A program made the position numbers and the translations under genes. From NCBI RefSeq assembly GCF_040822115.1, contig NZ_CP162004.1:62001-126000 (forward strand): 64,000 bases of DNA. The letters are read 5' to 3'. The stretch comes from Flavobacterium sp. WC2421 (GTDB lineage: Bacteria; Bacteroidota; Bacteroidia; Flavobacteriales; Flavobacteriaceae). Shown piece by piece: positions 1 to 8,017 of the stretch (position 1 is its first letter; the number at the start of each line of letters is the position of its first letter). The notes under the pieces are model-generated. The model made no database searches. It saw only the letters and a list, made by a program, of their open reading frames with translations, and was not told where the DNA came from.

Positions 1-4
1 ACAT

Positions 5-34
5 AAAAAAAGAGCCAACAACTAAACTGGCTCT
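5..34 (-). terminator. Rho-independent terminator of the acyl-CoA dehydrogenase gene
   Basis: The 7-bp stem AGAGCCA (11-17) / TGGCTCT (28-34) has a 10-nt loop. Read on the minus strand it is followed by a run of T (positions 10-5). It lies about 27 bases past the stop codon of the leftward acyl-CoA dehydrogenase gene. Confidence 0.8.
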
Positions 35-60
35 TCTAAATCACTCTAGTTCGTTCGCTT

Positions 61-1230
61 TTATTTCACCGCTGGCTTATAATTTTGTTTGTCAATTATC
101 ATTTTTGCTAAAATCTCTTTAAGAATTTCCGAAGTTCCACCCCCAATTGGCCCTAAACGGCTGTCTCTAAACATACGTGCTAAAGGATATTCTTCCATAT
201 AACCATAACCACCTAACATTTGTAAACAACTATATATTGTTTCGTCAGCCACCTTTGTAGATTTTAATTTAGCCATAGTAGCCTCCTTAACCACATATTC
301 TCCTTTATCCAATCGAGCTACAGCAGCATAATTAAACACTTTGCAATGCTCAACATCAGTAGCATGTTCTACCAAAGTATGTCTTAAAGCTTGAAACTTA
401 TCGATTGTCCTACCAAAAGCCTCACGTTGCCCCATATATTCGATCGTATAATCAATTGCATACTCCGCTCTAGCATGACCATTTATTGCCATAATCAAAC
501 GCTCTAAAGCAAAATGCTGCATAATATAAGGAAACCCCTTTCCTTCTTCTCCCATCAAATTTTCTACAGGAATTTCAACATTATCAAATGCAATTTCCGC
601 AGTATCTGAAGCTCTCCATCCTAATTTATCCAGTTTTACAGCGGAAACTCCTTTTAAATTACTATCCATCAAGAACATACTGATCCCTTTATTACCTAGC
701 TCAGGACTAGTTTTGGCTGCAACAACATAATAATCTCCATAAACACCATTAGTGATGAATGTCTTAGAACCATTAATAATATATTTATCTCCTTTTTTAA
801 CAGCTGTCGTGCGCATACCAGCAACATCGCTACCTCCAAAGGGCTCTGTAATACACAAAGCGCCAATTTTATCACCAGATATACTTGGCGCTAAATACTC
901 ACGTTTAATTCGCTCATCCCCTTCTGCATTCAAATGGGTCATCGCTAAATAAGAATGTGCCCACATTGCAGCCGCAAAACCTGCTGATTTAATTTTTTGA
1001 AGTTCTTCTAAAAAAATAACAGTGTAAAATAAATCTAAGTTTAATCCACCATAAACCTCAGGATAGCGTATTCCGAAAAAACCCATTTCTCCAAATTTTT
1101 TCCATATAAAACGCTCAATTGTCCCCGTTTTTTCCCATTTTTCAATATGCGGAACAACTTCTTTCTGTAAAAAATCTTTTAAACTCTCTCTAAATAATTG
1201 GTGTTCTTCTGTGAAATAATTTGAATCCAT
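61..1230 (-). CDS. Acyl-CoA dehydrogenase family protein
   Basis: A 389-residue flavoenzyme expected to oxidise an acyl-CoA to the 2,3-enoyl-CoA with FAD, passing electrons to ETF. The three family parts are visible: N-terminal helical domain (about 1-120), central beta domain with CITEPFGGSDVAG (about 126-138) and C-terminal helical domain ending in GGYGYMEEYP and IGGGTSEI. The site that holds the catalytic Glu in medium-chain enzymes is Gly here (GGGTSEI). Glu243 in ALERLIMA sits where isovaleryl-CoA and long-chain dehydrogenases carry their base, so those subfamilies are the better guess. ATG start. Monocistronic with its own terminator. Substrate not determined. Confidence 0.93.
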   Translation of the reverse strand: MDSNYFTEEHQLFRESLKDFLQKEVVPHIEKWEKTGTIERFIWKKFGEMGFFGIRYPEVYGGLNLDLFYTVIFLEELQKIKSAGFAAAMWAHSYLAMTHLNAEGDERIKREYLAPSISGDKIGALCITEPFGGSDVAGMRTTAVKKGDKYIINGSKTFITNGVYGDYYVVAAKTSPELGNKGISMFLMDSNLKGVSAVKLDKLGWRASDTAEIAFDNVEIPVENLMGEEGKGFPYIMQHFALERLIMAINGHARAEYAIDYTIEYMGQREAFGRTIDKFQALRHTLVEHATDVEHCKVFNYAAVARLDKGEYVVKEATMAKLKSTKVADETIYSCLQMLGGYGYMEEYPLARMFRDSRLGPIGGGTSEILKEILAKMIIDKQNYKPAVK

Positions 1231-1421
1231 GTATTTTAATATTTTTTTTTACTTTTATAAATTGAAGTGATTGAAAAGAAAAGCAAAGGCTTTATATTTC
1301 AGACTTAAGTTTTTTTTTGAACTACATAACTAAGATCTGATTTAATGAAAGAAAAATACGCAACAAAAACAACTATTTTGCAGTAAATTAAAAAAATTTA
1401 AACCATTTCAATTATACACTT

Positions 1422-2324
1422 CTAATTAAAGTCCAAATATAAGGCAATTATTTTTGCTTTTTCAACAGGAAAACCCTTAATATTTATTAAATCCTCAATA
1501 TTATTAAAATTTCCATTCATACTTCGATAGATAATAATCTCTTTAGCCAAAGGATATTTAAAATAAGGAAATTGAGCCATTTCTTTCAAAGACGCATTAT
1601 TTATATTCACTTTTTTCAAATTACTAACAGCAACAATTTTAAAATGGGAATCAAGATTAGCGATCACTTCAGGAGATAAACCCCAAACGTCTTTCATTTG
1701 ATCCATCGAAACAAAGCCTCCAAGACTTTCTTTTAAAATCAATATCCTTTTAGAAATCACCTCGCCTATACCATAAATTTTAATCAAATCTTCTTGCGTT
1801 GCCTTATTGATATCAATTAAAACTAATTTTTCCTTCTTAGGAAAATTTACAATCGACTTGTTTTTATAATCTACATACTCTTTACGTTCCTTTTTATTGT
1901 TTACCCAATCTGGAAATTTAAAAAGTGGCGCTATACTATTCAATAACGAATCTGATACTTGAGTAACAGCCTGAAATTGTTTTGCAGAGTTTACATATTT
2001 ATTCTCTTTTCTATAAGCGAGTAATCTATCTATTTCCTGAACTGACATACCCAGTTTGTAGCCTTTATAATCAGTAATGAAATTGGGGTTAAAAAGATAG
2101 ACCTTAAATAGTGTTTGAGACTTGTCCTTTTTTAAAGCATCAAATTTAGACTGTATGGAAAGCCATTTTTGCTTACCCAAGTCAGTCTCTTGAATTACAT
2201 TCTCATTAAAAAAGAAAAAACCCAATTGTAAAAACAGCATTATTACAACTAAAGAAAAAATACCAGCTCGTTGATCCTTTGAAAACTCAAAATAAGACTT
2301 TATATTTTTAAAATCCATTGACAA
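1422..2324 (-). CDS. ComEA-like helix-hairpin-helix protein, membrane anchored
   Basis: A 300-residue protein with one N-terminal membrane segment (about 20-40, hydrophobic LVVIMLFLQLGFFFF) after a short basic cytoplasmic tail. Three helix-hairpin-helix-like stretches follow. The second (DINKATQEDLIKIYGIGEVI, about 171-190) and the third (VNINNASLKEMAQFPYF) have the N-A-x-x-E/D-L plus GIG form of ComEA and related DNA-binding proteins. In naturally competent bacteria ComEA binds incoming DNA in the envelope; here only possible envelope DNA binding is inferred. No other competence gene is adjacent. The family is common and mostly uncharacterised in Flavobacteriia. Confidence 0.8.
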   Translation of the reverse strand: MSMDFKNIKSYFEFSKDQRAGIFSLVVIMLFLQLGFFFFNENVIQETDLGKQKWLSIQSKFDALKKDKSQTLFKVYLFNPNFITDYKGYKLGMSVQEIDRLLAYRKENKYVNSAKQFQAVTQVSDSLLNSIAPLFKFPDWVNNKKERKEYVDYKNKSIVNFPKKEKLVLIDINKATQEDLIKIYGIGEVISKRILILKESLGGFVSMDQMKDVWGLSPEVIANLDSHFKIVAVSNLKKVNINNASLKEMAQFPYFKYPLAKEIIIYRSMNGNFNNIEDLINIKGFPVEKAKIIALYLDFN

Positions 2325-2629
2325 GAAATTGATTAAAAATTATATTTTTTTAGATAAAAATCGGTCAATATTTCCCTTTAATTACTGAGCTCTAAATTTA
2401 TACAATTAAACGTCAAGATGGTTCGTACTAGAAAAATAATTTGACAATTATTAGTGTCAAATTGCTAAAAAAGCAATTTTATTATTAGTAAATAATAAAA
2501 TTATTTCGAAATTCGAAATTAAACAAACATCAAAGTCTTTTTATTTTTAAGTAAAATTGAAAAAATTATTTTTATATTTTGTAAAAAATAATACATTTGA
2601 GCACTAATAACAATTAAACCAATAAATAT
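2325..2629. promoter_or_regulatory. 305-bp divergent promoter region
   Basis: AT-rich spacer between the leftward helix-hairpin-helix gene and the rightward permease gene. The one clear element is a Bacteroidetes -7 box, TACATTTG, at 2592-2599, about 30 bases before the permease ATG. No convincing -33 TTG lies at the usual distance. Short AT-rich dyads around 2480-2520 look like composition. No ORF was seen. Confidence 0.5.
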
Positions 2630-4081
2630 ATGTCAATTTGGAAAACAAAACCTCTGTCGGTTTTACTAAATGAAGCTTCAGAAGACGAAAAAGGGTTAAA
2701 AAGAACATTGTCTTCGCGATCCTTAGTAGCACTTGGAGTTGGAGCAATAATTGGTGCTGGATTATTTTCCCTAACAGGAATTGCCGCAGCAGAACACGCT
2801 GGACCAGCAGTAACTTTATCATTTATCCTTGCCGCAGTAGGATGTGCTTTTGCAGGACTTTGTTATGCTGAATTTGCTTCTATGATACCAGTTGCAGGTA
2901 GTGCTTATACGTATTCCTATGCAACAATGGGAGAATTTATGGCATGGATTATAGGATGGGATTTAGTTCTTGAATATGCTTTAGGGGCCGCCACTGTCGG
3001 GGTAAGTTGGTCACGATACTTACTTGAGTTATTAAATAAATACGGTGTTCATCTGAACCCTAAATTCATATGCTCCCCATGGGAAACATTAACACTAGGT
3101 GATGGTACGGTTGTAGACGGAGGATACATAAATCTTCCTGCTATATTAATCGTTTCTGCTCTTTCCTTGTTATTAATTAGAGGTACAAAAGAATCTGCTA
3201 ATATTAATAACTTTTTAGTAGTTCTAAAAGTTATAGTAGTTATTTTATTTATTGTCTTAGGATGGCAATATATTGACCCTGCTAATTACTCTCCATACAT
3301 TCCGGAGAACACAGGTGTTAAAGGACAGTTTGGTTGGTCAGGAATTGCTGCAGGAGCTGGAACCGTTTTCTTTGCTTTTATTGGTTTTGACGCTGTTTCT
3401 ACCGCAGCACAAGAAGCTAAAAATCCACAAAAAGGAATGCCAATTGGAATTTTAGGATCATTAGTTATTTGTACTATCTTATATGTGTTATTTGCTCACG
3501 TAATGACAGGACTTGTTCCTTATTATAAATTTGTTGGAGATGCAAAACCTGCAGCTACAGCGTTTGCTGTTACTGGATATTCATTCCTTCAAACTGGATT
3601 AATCGTAGCTATTTTGGCTGGATACACTTCTGTAATGCTTGTGATGTTAATGGGACAAAGTCGTGTTTTCTATACCATGAGTAAAGATGGCCTATTGCCT
3701 TCTTTTTTCGGAGATATTCATAAAAAATTCCGTACTCCATGGAAAACAAACATCTTCTTTATGATCTTTGTAAGTTTATTTGCTGGTTTTGTTCCAGTAA
3801 GTGACTTAGGACATATGGTAAGTATTGGAACATTATTAGCATTTGTATTAGTTTGTATTGGTGTACTAGTAATGCGTAAAAAAATGCCAGATGCTCCAAG
3901 ATCTTTCAAAACTCCATTTGTACCATATGTACCTATCGCTGGTATTCTTGTTTGTGTGTATTTAATGTACTCACTTCCTTATGAAAGCTGGTTGCGATTA
4001 GTAATATGGATGGCAATTGGTATTGGGCTTTACTTTGCCTACGGTAAGAAAAATAGTAAATTAAATAATCCAGATAAATAA
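2630..4081 (+). CDS. APC-superfamily amino acid permease
   Basis: A 483-residue integral membrane protein with about 12 hydrophobic helices and no signal peptide. The glycine-rich helix-1 motif GAIIGAGLF (about 38-46) and the helix-6 stretch FFAFIGFDAVSTAAQEAKNP mark the cationic amino acid transporter (YfnA/CAT) branch of the APC superfamily. It would import an amino acid by coupling to the ion gradient; the substrate cannot be read from sequence. The ATG follows a TAnnTTTG box (2592-2599). A strong hairpin terminator follows the stop, so it is probably monocistronic. Confidence 0.92.
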   Translation: MSIWKTKPLSVLLNEASEDEKGLKRTLSSRSLVALGVGAIIGAGLFSLTGIAAAEHAGPAVTLSFILAAVGCAFAGLCYAEFASMIPVAGSAYTYSYATMGEFMAWIIGWDLVLEYALGAATVGVSWSRYLLELLNKYGVHLNPKFICSPWETLTLGDGTVVDGGYINLPAILIVSALSLLLIRGTKESANINNFLVVLKVIVVILFIVLGWQYIDPANYSPYIPENTGVKGQFGWSGIAAGAGTVFFAFIGFDAVSTAAQEAKNPQKGMPIGILGSLVICTILYVLFAHVMTGLVPYYKFVGDAKPAATAFAVTGYSFLQTGLIVAILAGYTSVMLVMLMGQSRVFYTMSKDGLLPSFFGDIHKKFRTPWKTNIFFMIFVSLFAGFVPVSDLGHMVSIGTLLAFVLVCIGVLVMRKKMPDAPRSFKTPFVPYVPIAGILVCVYLMYSLPYESWLRLVIWMAIGIGLYFAYGKKNSKLNNPDK

Positions 4082-4101
4082 TATCTGGTAGTCATAAATA
4101 G

Positions 4102-4145
4102 AAAAAGGGATTATAAAGTGTCAAAGCTTTATAATCCCTTTTTTT
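4102..4145. terminator. Bidirectional terminator between permease and PspC gene
   Basis: Long stem AAAAAGGGATTATAAAG (4102-4118) pairing with 4127-4143, loop TGTCAAAG, flanked by A-run and T-run. It can terminate both the rightward permease transcript and the convergent pspC-like transcript. Confidence 0.85.
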
Positions 4146-4159
4146 TATTTTTATTTTTT

Positions 4160-4399
4160 TTACAAATCAAATACAGAGGTTCTTTTTGCGCGAATTAAAT
4201 CTTTAAGCCTAATCCAAAAGGCCAAAGTTAAATAGACACCAAACCAAAGACCAGCTGTAACAAAAGAGATGTAAATAAAAAAAAGGCGAACACTTGTTAC
4301 TCGCATTCCTAATTTATCAGCTAATCTTGAAGATACATGGAAACCATATTTTTCGAAAAAATATTTAAGTTTAATTACTCTAGCAATTTTTTGAGCCAT
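4160..4399 (-). CDS. PspC domain-containing small membrane protein
   Basis: A 79-residue protein resembling the PspC core: a basic N-terminal helix, GMRVTSVRLFFIYISF, then a hydrophobic helix (about 40-65) and a charged tail. PspC proteins take part in envelope stress responses in enterobacteria. Here the domain stands alone with no pspA or pspB nearby, so only a small membrane protein of that fold is claimed. A possible -7 box TATTTTTG on the minus strand (4426-4433) lies 27 bases before the ATG. Confidence 0.75.
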   Translation of the reverse strand: MAQKIARVIKLKYFFEKYGFHVSSRLADKLGMRVTSVRLFFIYISFVTAGLWFGVYLTLAFWIRLKDLIRAKRTSVFDL

Positions 4400-4465
4400 T
4401 ATCTATTTTATAAAATTGAATTTAGCAAAAATACGATATTATTTCTGATCTTCTAAACCAAAGAA

Positions 4466-5737
4466 TTAATCTTGTTTCATCAACTCCATTCCCACTGCGC
4501 AATCTAAACACTTACTTTTTGAACAATATTCATTTTTAAGTTGCAATAATGACTGAGTTTCAAAAGCATTTGAAGTTTTTAATCCAAAAGAAGTAAACTT
4601 ATCTATAATCGCATTTTTCTCTGGATGAACATCCATAACTAACTGGATTAGATTTTCTGAAATTTCTTTACCAATACTTTTTGCATACGCAAATTGAATA
4701 GGAATGATTGTGTTTATAATCAATAAATCGACAAAGGCTTTAGATAATTTTTTCTTTTTCTTTGGACTTTCCTTGTCAAATTGATAATGATTCTCCCAAT
4801 ACTTTGAAGAAGAAATTTGAAATAAATCATAACAACTTTTAACTGAATTTAGATCAGTAATTTTAGAAAATAAATTATGTCTAGAGTGATATAAATTAGC
4901 TAATTGAGAAAGTCGTATCGTTGGAAAATTATCGGGTCGGTGTTTAAAAAACTGAACTGGCGCCAGATTCATTTTATCAATTTGATACTTGTGCAGCAAA
5001 TAAAAATACCTGATTTTTAAATCTTTAAAATAATTATCTTCCTTTTCGGAATTGAGTAGTCCAGCATTTCCAAAGAGTAAGGCTTCTAAATTTTCGACCT
5101 CCGCACTTTCTTTTCTAATGATAGTAAATGGAATTGATTTGGCATTTTGGTAAAAAACATCGCCATTCGTATTCAACCCAAAATTTCTAGCCAACAGGCT
5201 AAATAAAACGGCTTCCCAATCATTATTGGTTTGTTCCAATAATTCATAAATAGGCTTGGATTTTCTTTCTAATCGTTCAAAAAACAAACGCTCTTGCCAA
5301 TTTTTCAATGTAAACTCGCTTACCTCTTTTAACTGTTTTTCGCAATAAATCCAAGATTTAGGAGCCATTAAAGATTGATAATTAGCAACCGTGTTCTTAT
5401 CTACATATTGACAGAGTTCTAAAACAGGAATTTCGGTATTGTCTTTCCTAAAGATTTCGGTATCGTGTTCCCAAACGACATGAAGAATCACGTTTTCATA
5501 ACCCGCATCTCTTACATGATGATGCACATACCAATCAGAAGATTTAAGATGGATCTCCACATTACCAGCCCATTTTTGATTGCCGATGGTAATTTGAGCA
5601 TTAAAAAAATCCGGTCCTGCTAATTCTAAATATTGGCCAACATGAGTAATTGTAACCTCTTCTTTATTTGAAGTTTTTAAATTTAAAGTATCAAACTTCT
5701 TGAATTTCCAGAGGTAGTGCAGAAAATCTTCTTTCAT
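4466..5737 (-). CDS. DUF2851 family protein
   Basis: A 423-residue soluble protein without signal peptide or membrane helix. The N-terminus (LHYLWKFKKFD, then a GPDFFNAQI and AGNVEIHLKSSDW pattern, and HHVRDAGYENVILHVVW) is the recognisable signature of DUF2851, a family found mainly in Bacteroidetes and of unknown function. The C-terminus has a cysteine group (EYCSKSKCLDCAVG) that could bind metal or an Fe-S centre; this is inference. It probably forms one leftward unit with the exonuclease gene 76 bases upstream. Confidence 0.85.
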   Translation of the reverse strand: MKEDFLHYLWKFKKFDTLNLKTSNKEEVTITHVGQYLELAGPDFFNAQITIGNQKWAGNVEIHLKSSDWYVHHHVRDAGYENVILHVVWEHDTEIFRKDNTEIPVLELCQYVDKNTVANYQSLMAPKSWIYCEKQLKEVSEFTLKNWQERLFFERLERKSKPIYELLEQTNNDWEAVLFSLLARNFGLNTNGDVFYQNAKSIPFTIIRKESAEVENLEALLFGNAGLLNSEKEDNYFKDLKIRYFYLLHKYQIDKMNLAPVQFFKHRPDNFPTIRLSQLANLYHSRHNLFSKITDLNSVKSCYDLFQISSSKYWENHYQFDKESPKKKKKLSKAFVDLLIINTIIPIQFAYAKSIGKEISENLIQLVMDVHPEKNAIIDKFTSFGLKTSNAFETQSLLQLKNEYCSKSKCLDCAVGMELMKQD

Positions 5738-5813
5738 CTTAAAGCCTTGTTGTTAAGTGACTAAAGTAATGAAAAAATAGTTCCGTTTCACTTAAAGGAT
5801 GAAATTGAGCATC

Positions 5814-6296
5814 TTATCTCATCATATATAGTTTAGCACAAGCTCGAGCATCTGACAATGCTTCGTGATGATTTAAAGCAATATTCATTGCTCGGCAACA
5901 ATCACTTAATTTTGTCGGTTTTAACCCTTTGGCTTTATAGATTTTTACGGTACATTCCCAACGAGAGGCAATATTTAAATCTTCATAATTTAAATTGTAA
6001 AGTGCCATCGATTTAGCCAATACATTCCTGTCAAAACTTTCATTATGAGCAACCACTACTCTATTTTGTAATCGTTTTTGAATTTCGGGATAGACTTGAG
6101 CAAATGTTTTTGCATTCACTGTATCACGTGGATATATTCCATGAACTTGAATGGTAAATGGAGAATATAAATTATTGGGAGGCTTGATCAAAGTAACAAA
6201 CTCGTCCACAATTATTCCGTTTTCTACGGTAACAATACCTACAGAGCAAGGATGGAATGCAGTTGCGGTTTCAAAATCTATGGCAGTAAAAGTCAT
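5814..6296 (-). CDS. DnaQ-like 3'-5' exonuclease
   Basis: About 160 residues. The DEDDh exonuclease motifs are in order: AIDFETA (Exo I, Asp and Glu), AHNESFDRNVL (Exo II) and HHEALSDARA (Exo III with the His-x4-Asp spacing). Such stand-alone domains resemble the DNA polymerase III epsilon subunit and degrade single-stranded DNA or RNA 3' to 5' with two metal ions. The frame can be extended to a TTG at 6323, but the ATG at 6296 places the first motif at the family's usual position, so it was chosen. Exact substrate unknown. Confidence 0.88.
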   Translation of the reverse strand: MTFTAIDFETATAFHPCSVGIVTVENGIIVDEFVTLIKPPNNLYSPFTIQVHGIYPRDTVNAKTFAQVYPEIQKRLQNRVVVAHNESFDRNVLAKSMALYNLNYEDLNIASRWECTVKIYKAKGLKPTKLSDCCRAMNIALNHHEALSDARACAKLYMMR

Positions 6297-6381
6297 TTGT
6301 AAATTATAATTATAAGTAAGCAATTATCAACAACGAATTTATATAAATTAATTAAAAAAACTCGTTTTAGAAATTAAAAAA

Positions 6382-6439
6382 GCCACGAATTTAAAATAGC
6401 ACACAAAATTAATTTATGCTTATCTATGTAATTCGTGGC
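6382..6439 (-). terminator. Stem-loop bracketed by GCCACGAAT inverted repeat
   Basis: GCCACGAATT (6382-6391) pairs with AATTCGTGGC (6430-6439) around a 38-nt loop, with A-runs and T-runs on both sides. It lies downstream of the CBS-domain enzyme gene and would work as its terminator. The same 9-base arm recurs at both ends of the repeat region 43611-43899, so this is also a dispersed repeat. Confidence 0.65.
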
Positions 6440-6460
6440 AAAAAAAAAATTGGTTTGAAA

Positions 6461-7822
6461 TTATTTTATTGATCCAATAATATCATATTTGGTAATTATA
6501 TGGTGTTTCCCGTTTCCTAAATCAATCAAAACAGCTGCGTTTTCTCTAGAGAATAATTTAGATACTGCTTCAATAGTAGTCCCTAGCTCCACAATTGGAT
6601 AGGGTTTCCCCATGATCTCACGAATGGGTCTGTCAGCGGTATTTTTATCGCTTACATAACTTTGAAACAAATCAGATTCATCAAGAGAACCTACAAATCC
6701 AGTAATATCCATTACAGGAATCTGAGAAATTTTATATTGACGCATTCTTTCAATTGCATGCGAAACTAATTCTTCAGTTCTTGCTACAATTAATGGTTTA
6801 TCAATATGATCTTTAATGACATCCTCGGCTTTTGTAACTGTTTCTTCAAGAAAACCGCGTTCGCGCATCCAGTCATCATTAAACATTTTTCCTACATAAC
6901 GACTTCCAGAATCATGGAATAACACGACTACTACATCGTCTTTCTTAAAATGTTCTTTGAGTTGCAATAATCCTTTTACGGCTGCACCAGCCGAATTTCC
7001 AACAAATATTCCTTCCTCTAATGCAATTTTACGCGTATAAACAGCTGCATCCTTATCGGTTACTTTTGTAAACCCGTCAATTAAAGAGAAATCAACATTT
7101 TTAGGAAGTATATCTTCGCCAATTCCTTCCGTGATATAAGAATAGATTTCGTTTTCGTCAAAAATTCCAGTTTCATGGTATTTTTTAAAAACAGAACCAT
7201 AAGTATCGATTCCCCAAATCTTAATATTTGGATTTTTCTCTTTTAAATATTTTCCTACTCCTGAAATCGTTCCTCCTGTTCCTACACCCGAAACAAAATG
7301 AGTAATCTTACCTTCTGTTTGTTCCCAAATTTCCGGTCCCGTTTGTTCGTAATGTGCTATGGCATTTGATGGATTATCGTATTGGTTTACGTACCAAGAA
7401 TTAGGAGTTTCCTCCGCTAATCTTTTAGAAACAGAATAATATGATCTTGGATCTGTAGGCTCTACATCAGTAGGACAAACCACTACTTTTGCTCCCACAG
7501 CGCGTAGAATATCCATTTTTTCTTTGGATTGTTTATCAGAAATCACACAGATTAATTTGTAGCCTTTTATAATTGCTACTAAGGCTAATCCCATTCCTGT
7601 ATTTCCAGAAGTACCTTCAATAATAGTTCCGCCTGGTTTTAGACGGCCGTCCGCTTCGGCATCTTCAATCATTTTTACTGCCATTCTATCTTTTACAGAA
7701 TTTCCTGGGTTGAAGGTTTCCACTTTGGCAAGTACTAAAGCGTCTATTCCTTCGGTTACTTTGTTCAATTTAACCAAAGGAGTATTTCCTATTGTACCTA
7801 ATATATTTTCAGCGTAATGCAT
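6461..7822 (-). CDS. Cystathionine beta-synthase-type PLP enzyme with CBS domain pair
   Basis: A 453-residue fold-type II PLP enzyme. It has the Schiff-base lysine in NSVKDRMAVKM (Lys44), the substrate loop TSGNTG (71-76) and the phosphate-binding GTGGTISG (about 180). After about residue 330 a tandem CBS pair follows (ISQIPVMD, then AAVLID with the second repeat ending at the C-terminus). This layout is cystathionine beta-synthase without the haem domain; cysteine synthase activity is equally possible. CBS pairs usually bind adenosyl ligands such as S-adenosylmethionine, so allosteric control is likely. The minus-strand promoter TTG-N22-TATCTTTG (7898-7866) is clear. Confidence 0.9.
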   Translation of the reverse strand: MHYAENILGTIGNTPLVKLNKVTEGIDALVLAKVETFNPGNSVKDRMAVKMIEDAEADGRLKPGGTIIEGTSGNTGMGLALVAIIKGYKLICVISDKQSKEKMDILRAVGAKVVVCPTDVEPTDPRSYYSVSKRLAEETPNSWYVNQYDNPSNAIAHYEQTGPEIWEQTEGKITHFVSGVGTGGTISGVGKYLKEKNPNIKIWGIDTYGSVFKKYHETGIFDENEIYSYITEGIGEDILPKNVDFSLIDGFTKVTDKDAAVYTRKIALEEGIFVGNSAGAAVKGLLQLKEHFKKDDVVVVLFHDSGSRYVGKMFNDDWMRERGFLEETVTKAEDVIKDHIDKPLIVARTEELVSHAIERMRQYKISQIPVMDITGFVGSLDESDLFQSYVSDKNTADRPIREIMGKPYPIVELGTTIEAVSKLFSRENAAVLIDLGNGKHHIITKYDIIGSIK

Positions 7823-7865
7823 TTGATTTTATTTTAATAATTGCAAAATGTTATAAATGTAGTCG

Positions 7866-7898
7866 CAAAGATAGCATTTTGTTATAAAATAGCATCAA
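7866..7898 (-). promoter_or_regulatory. Bacteroidetes-type promoter of the CBS-domain enzyme
   Basis: On the minus strand a TTG (7898-7896) lies 22 bases before TATCTTTG (7873-7866), matching the flavobacterial TTG-N17-23-TAnnTTTG consensus. It is 44 bases before the ATG. Confidence 0.65.
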
Positions 7899-7914
7899 TT
7901 AGTCTGTTTTGCGT

Positions 7915-7995
7915 TCGTGATAAAAGCGACATCCTCTACTTGCTCCCTTTAAGCAAGTGCCAGCTATAGCGGATAGCAGGATGAAACGCCCAAGA
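7915..7995. repeat. Dispersed intergenic palindromic element, copy A
   Basis: Imperfect stem-loop between the putative porin and the CBS enzyme. The inner stem is ACTTGCT/AGCAAGT and an outer ATCCT/AGGAT pairs across it, with the run GCTATAGCGGATAGCAGGAT. It resembles the intergenic elements at 12469, 20392, 41652 and 51434, though it is among the more divergent copies. It may also terminate the leftward gene. Confidence 0.45.
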
Positions 7996-8017
7996 AAAAC
8001 TTAAAATCGAATGGGAA

